From the NCBI GenBank assembly GCA_905250115.1, contig CAJNOI010000002.1:1037849-1101848 (forward strand): 64,000 nt of DNA. Direction: 5' to 3'. Positions within the stretch are counted from its first letter, which is position 1. The number at the start of each line of letters is the position of its first letter. This document shows positions 62,786 through 64,000 of the stretch, in pieces. The notes beneath the pieces are model-generated. The model did no database searches, was not told the DNA's origin, and was given only the letters and a program-made list of their open reading frames with translations. The position numbers and the translations under genes were made by a program. Source of the stretch: Adineta steineri (taxonomy: Eukaryota > Rotifera > Eurotatoria > Adinetida > Adinetidae).

Positions 62786-63553
62786 AATATCAAAAAGTCA
62801 TGACAAAATGAATAACAATGTTCGTTTTACTTTTGTGTTCTAGGCAAACATAAACTCGTTTGTTTCTTGTTGTATTTCATTCTTGTGAAAGAACAAAAAA
62901 AATTGTTTGTTTTAAAAAAAAAGTTGATTTATTCCAGACAAAAAGAGTACATCTTTTATGTATAATGAGCTCAATATCTAAGAAATTATTAGTCCCGTAA
63001 TGATAAAAGGTGTTAGTAAATGTGATAATCTTATACGAGTAGACGAAAGGATTGATCTTGATCTATGTGTTATAATGTATGTCTTTCTTTGATGATACAT
63101 AGATGAAGAAGACACATATATAGGTCATGATCGAAAGATAGAGAGAGAAAGAATAGAATAAATCAAAAGATGATCATAAGGATACACATGAATGAACAAA
63201 GAGAAATTGATATTTTGCTACTGTAATGAACTAAAGCTTTTATCATGAAAAAAAGAAATAATGAGATTTAAGAGTACATATTTATGTAAATTGAATTAAT
63301 TAAAAAGTATATTTACTTATCATTGTATAATCTTAGATATAAATATGAACTTTCAACTAATAGGGAAAAAAATATCATTAAGTGCACATTTGACTAATTG
63401 AATATATATTACTCTTAAACTTCACAATAGCAAAACATTGTTTTATTACAATCCTTATTATTATAACCTCAATAATATGTACTATGTAGCTTTGATCTCT
63501 TTCAATCATTTATATCTTATATATACTCATAATTCCATTTATTATTGTAACAA
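62786..63553. other. Convergent intergenic region after Sm-D1
   Basis: Contains Sm-D1 3' UTR (TTTTAAAAAAAAAG near 62908-62922) and AT-rich DNA leading to the stop of the minus-strand EF-hand gene. No gene or repeat recognised. Confidence 0.5.
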
Positions 63554-64000
63554 TCAAATTTGTAAAGCATTAGTCATTAATGAATCATAGAGTTCATTAT
63601 ACGATATAAGACCATCTTGATTTTTATCAATTTCAGATAGAATATGATAGAGTTCTTCTTCATTAAGATGAATATTAAATTCTTTAAGTAATTGATTTAA
63701 TTGAATTTTTGTTAAATATTTCTGATGATTTTTATCGAATATTCTAAACATTTTATAAATACTTTCATATTTTGATATACACTAAATAATTTTCGAATAA
63801 TATATCAGATGTATTTTTTCTTTAAATTTACTTGAGAACGAATCCGATTAAAAATACCATCAATTGTAATCGGTAAAACTGTCCAAGATTGCTGAAAGAA
63901 TATTTGATTCCAATGTCAAAGAATAATAAGAATTTTTTTTACTTTTGATTGTACAATATATGTGAAACGAGAAAAAATATATTGATTCGATAATGATTGA
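63554..64000 (-). CDS. EF-hand protein, 5' partial
   Basis: The C-terminal ~125 residues of a calcium-binding protein whose 5' end lies beyond the window. Three exons are visible on the minus strand: about 63941-64000, 63833-63890 and 63554-63782. The second-last EF-hand loop (DKNHQKYLTKIQ) lacks the acidic residues needed at positions 5 and 12, so it is probably inactive. The last loop, DKNQDGLISYNE, is a canonical calcium-binding loop. Upstream, ITIDGIFNRIRSQ suggests a helical segment before the pair. Family assignment (calmodulin-like or EFCAB type) is not possible from this fragment. Confidence 0.8.

Overview
The window is AT-rich metazoan nuclear DNA. Genes have many exons and mostly very short introns (about 45-75 bp), with T-rich acceptors ending TTTTAG or TTTAAG. 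Coding regions hold long Ser/Asn/Gln tracts. Dachshund, phospholipase C-epsilon, SPEF1, IFT54 and arfaptin point to a ciliated animal. The short introns, one intronless DUF218 gene and splice acceptors just upstream of several start codons fit a bdelloid rotifer best. That placement is inference; no rRNA or mitochondrial marker is present.

Layout. 175-16794 (+): 5'-partial phospholipase C-epsilon with an unusual N-terminus (ARM-like region, RasGEF-N-like helices, talin-type FERM F2-F3) ahead of the standard CDC25, PH-like, EF-hand, X/Y, C2 and two RA domains. 18273-19992 (-): SPEF1. 20437-26023 (+): large low-complexity protein of unknown function. 27389-28705 (-): HIBADH. 28850-29902 (-): LRRC59. 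31233-32652 (+): arfaptin. 32993-33646 (+): intronless DUF218 protein. 33780-36303 (-): IFT54/TRAF3IP1. 39047-41603 (+): Dachshund. 42815-56379 (+): UBE4 U-box ubiquitin ligase, whose 7.6-kb intron holds a complete antisense gene (46392-53563, -) for a ~1.9-1.95 k residue Gln/Tyr/Ser-rich repeat protein. 56571-57306 (+): unknown small protein. 57466-58821 (+): RABL3. 59578-61780 (-): N-myristoyltransferase. 62199-62785 (+): Sm-D1. 63554-64000 (-): partial EF-hand protein.

No single pathway unites the genes; this is an ordinary euchromatic stretch of conserved animal genes. Non-coding DNA holds several foldback (MITE-like) elements, a two-copy GC-rich hairpin repeat, microsatellites and a recurring 9-mer. 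The most notable observations are the PLC-epsilon N-terminal fusion, the nested antisense prion-like repeat gene in UBE4, a possible alternative first exon for PLC-epsilon, and signs of trans-splicing at several gene starts. All exon boundaries were read by eye from GT/AG sites, reading frame and remembered homologues, and need transcript support.
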